From: Luteimonas suaedae
GTDB lineage: Bacteria > Pseudomonadota > Gammaproteobacteria > Xanthomonadales > Xanthomonadaceae
NCBI RefSeq assembly: GCF_008312895.1
Contig: NZ_VSSP01000019.1
Coordinates: 1 to 36,134 of the forward strand
Length of the DNA: 36,134 bases
Reading direction: 5' to 3'
Shown: piece by piece, positions 35,101-36,134 of the stretch
Position numbering within the stretch: position 1 is the stretch's first letter
Layout of the letters: each line of letters starts with the position of its first letter
The notes under the pieces: model-generated
Databases searched by the model: none
What the model saw: the letters and a program-made list of their open reading frames with translations, nothing else
Told to the model about the DNA's origin: nothing
Program-made: the position numbers and the translations under genes

Positions 35101-36033
35101 TTATTTTCGGGTTAATCGGGAAGGCTGCCGCCGCTTCTGCCCCTCGCCGCGGGCCTGTTCGCCAGCGGCTGCCGCTACGAAATCGACGATCTGCCCGGCG
35201 ACGTCGGTGGCGGCGACCGCCTCGATCCCCTCCAGTCCCGGCGAGGCGTTGACCTCGAGCACCAACGGTCCACGTCGCGAGCGGATCAGGTCGACGCCGG
35301 CCACGCCCAGTCCCAGCGCCTGCGCGGCGCGGATCGCCATCGCCTGCTCGTCCCGCGACGGCAGCGCCGCGTGCCCGCTGCCGCCGCGGTGCAGGTTGGA
35401 GCGGAAATCCCCCGGCGGCGCCTCGCGCTGCATCGCCGCGACTACGCGCTCGCCGACCACCAGGCAGCGCAGGTCGCGCCCCTCGGCCTCGGCCACGAAC
35501 TCCTGTACCAGGAAGTTCGCGTACAGCCCGCGCAGCGCCTCGATCACGCCGCGCGACGCCGACGGCTTCTCGGTCAGCATCACCCCGGCGCCCTGGGTGC
35601 CCTCGTTGAGCTTGATCACGTGCGGCGGCGGACCGAGCATCGACAGCAGGTCCGCGGTGTCGTCGGGGTTGTCGCCGAACACCGTCGCCGGCAGGTCGAT
35701 GCCCTGGGCCGCGAGCAACTGGTGGCAGCGCAGCTTGTCGCGTGCACGCGCGATCGCCGCGGAGGTATTGGGCGTGTAGGTGCCCATCAGCTCGAACTGG
35801 TGCAGCACGGCGTTGCCGTAGCGCGTGATCGAGGCGCCGATCCGCGGGATGACCGCGTCGTAGCCGGCGACCGGCCGCCCCTTGTAGTGCATCGAGAACC
35901 CGTCCGCCGCGATTCGCATGTAGCAACGCAGCGGATCGAGCACACGGACGCTGTGGCCACGCAGGCGCGCCGCCTCCACCAGGCGGCGGGTCGAGTACAG
36001 CTTGCTGTTGCGCGAGAGAATGGCGAGCTTCAT
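35101..36033 (-). CDS. rimK: RimK-type glutamate ligase
   Basis: 310-aa ATP-grasp ligase; E. coli RimK adds glutamate residues to the C-terminus of ribosomal protein S6 and can make poly-glutamate. Begins [18 protein letters not shown] and shows family motifs [40 protein letters not shown]-grasp [40 protein letters not shown] and the metal-binding [13 protein letters not shown]. Length and motif order are typical. The ATG at 36033 is the only sensible start. Followed by a terminator at 34947. Confidence 0.95.
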   Translation of the reverse strand: MKLAILSRNSKLYSTRRLVEAARLRGHSVRVLDPLRCYMRIAADGFSMHYKGRPVAGYDAVIPRIGASITRYGNAVLHQFELMGTYTPNTSAAIARARDKLRCHQLLAAQGIDLPATVFGDNPDDTADLLSMLGPPPHVIKLNEGTQGAGVMLTEKPSASRGVIEALRGLYANFLVQEFVAEAEGRDLRCLVVGERVVAAMQREAPPGDFRSNLHRGGSGHAALPSRDEQAMAIRAAQALGLGVAGVDLIRSRRGPLVLEVNASPGLEGIEAVAATDVAGQIVDFVAAAAGEQARGEGQKRRQPSRLTRK

Positions 36034-36077
36034 CCCGCGCAGATTACGTCACCACCAGCGGCACGGGAATGGGCGCG

Positions 36078-36103
36078 GGAACCCCGGCCGAAGCCGGGGT
36101 TCC
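36078..36103. repeat. Hairpin upstream of rimK
   Basis: GGAACCCCGGC (36078-36088), loop CGAA, GCCGGGGTTCC (36093-36103): a perfect 11-bp stem without a T-tract on either strand. The last 100 nt of the window hold no assignable gene. A minus-strand frame is open to an ATGA overlap with rimK, but another minus-strand frame ends in TGA at about 36130-36128, just before the hairpin; the window is too short to choose. Confidence 0.6.
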
Positions 36104-36134
36104 TGGGACACACGAAGATCGCGAGGATCAGTTG

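Noticed and set aside
36078..36103. Hairpin before rimK as a factor-independent terminator
   Set aside because: The stem is strong but there is no T-tract on either strand, and the gene beyond it is outside the window.

Overview
The window comes from a GC-rich gammaproteobacterium. The gene order (lptG-lptF divergent from pepA-holC-valS; a long single-chain purL; a ColRS-like two-component pair; an H-NS-like protein of the type seen in Xanthomonas and Lysobacter) and the GTAG-headed extragenic palindromes point to Xanthomonadaceae (Lysobacter / Luteimonas / Stenotrophomonas relatives). That placement is inference from family knowledge; no 16S or other marker is present. Almost all of the window is housekeeping chromosome. 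I see no prophage, transposase, CRISPR array, tRNA or rRNA.

Layout. 1-7.1 kb (minus): the start of a secreted protein, preceded by a giant trimeric autotransporter adhesin (about 2282 aa) with an unusual leader that carries a factor-independent terminator. 7.6-14.1 kb (minus): purL (purine synthesis), a DsbC-like lipoprotein (disulfide isomerase) and xerD (chromosome dimer resolution). 14.4-14.9 kb (plus): an RDD membrane protein. 15.0-17.2 kb (minus): lptF-lptG (LPS export permeases), divergent from pepA-holC-valS (plus, 17.3-22.3 kb). 22.5-24.0 kb (minus): pssA, a short psi-like holD and rimI, translationally coupled through GTGA overlaps. 24.1-27.3 kb (plus): two DUF4124 proteins, proS and an H-NS-like gene with a clear promoter and terminator. 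27.5-28.8 kb (minus): a ThrE-type exporter. 28.9-32.7 kb (plus): an MCE lipid-transport operon (STAS-MlaE, MlaF, MlaD, auxiliary lipoprotein). 32.7-36.0 kb (minus): rimK, then a ColR/ColS-like pair.

The most notable thing is not a gene but a set of small repeats that have entered genes and gene junctions. One family has arms built from degenerate 7-nt units (TGATTSG / GGGATTC types) in inverted orientation around a variable loop. It occurs at pepA/holC, holC/valS and mlaE/mlaF, as a half copy at the thrE stop, and in frame inside purL. At mlaE/mlaF the element appears to supply the Shine-Dalgarno sequence, the TTG start codon and about the first ten codons of mlaF. A second type, tandem 72-nt palindromic units, is also in frame inside purL. 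GTAG-headed REP elements occur as two 142-bp copies with compensatory arm changes and as a 49-bp copy read in frame inside valS. Two essential-type enzymes, FGAM synthase and valyl-tRNA synthetase, therefore carry peptides encoded by what look like extragenic repeats.

Functionally the window mixes envelope biogenesis (LptFG, MCE transporter, PssA, adhesin, ColRS), translation (ValS, ProS, RimI, RimK) and replication (chi and a candidate psi subunit, XerD). There is no obvious accessory island; the novelty lies in repeat domestication and in the adhesin leader.
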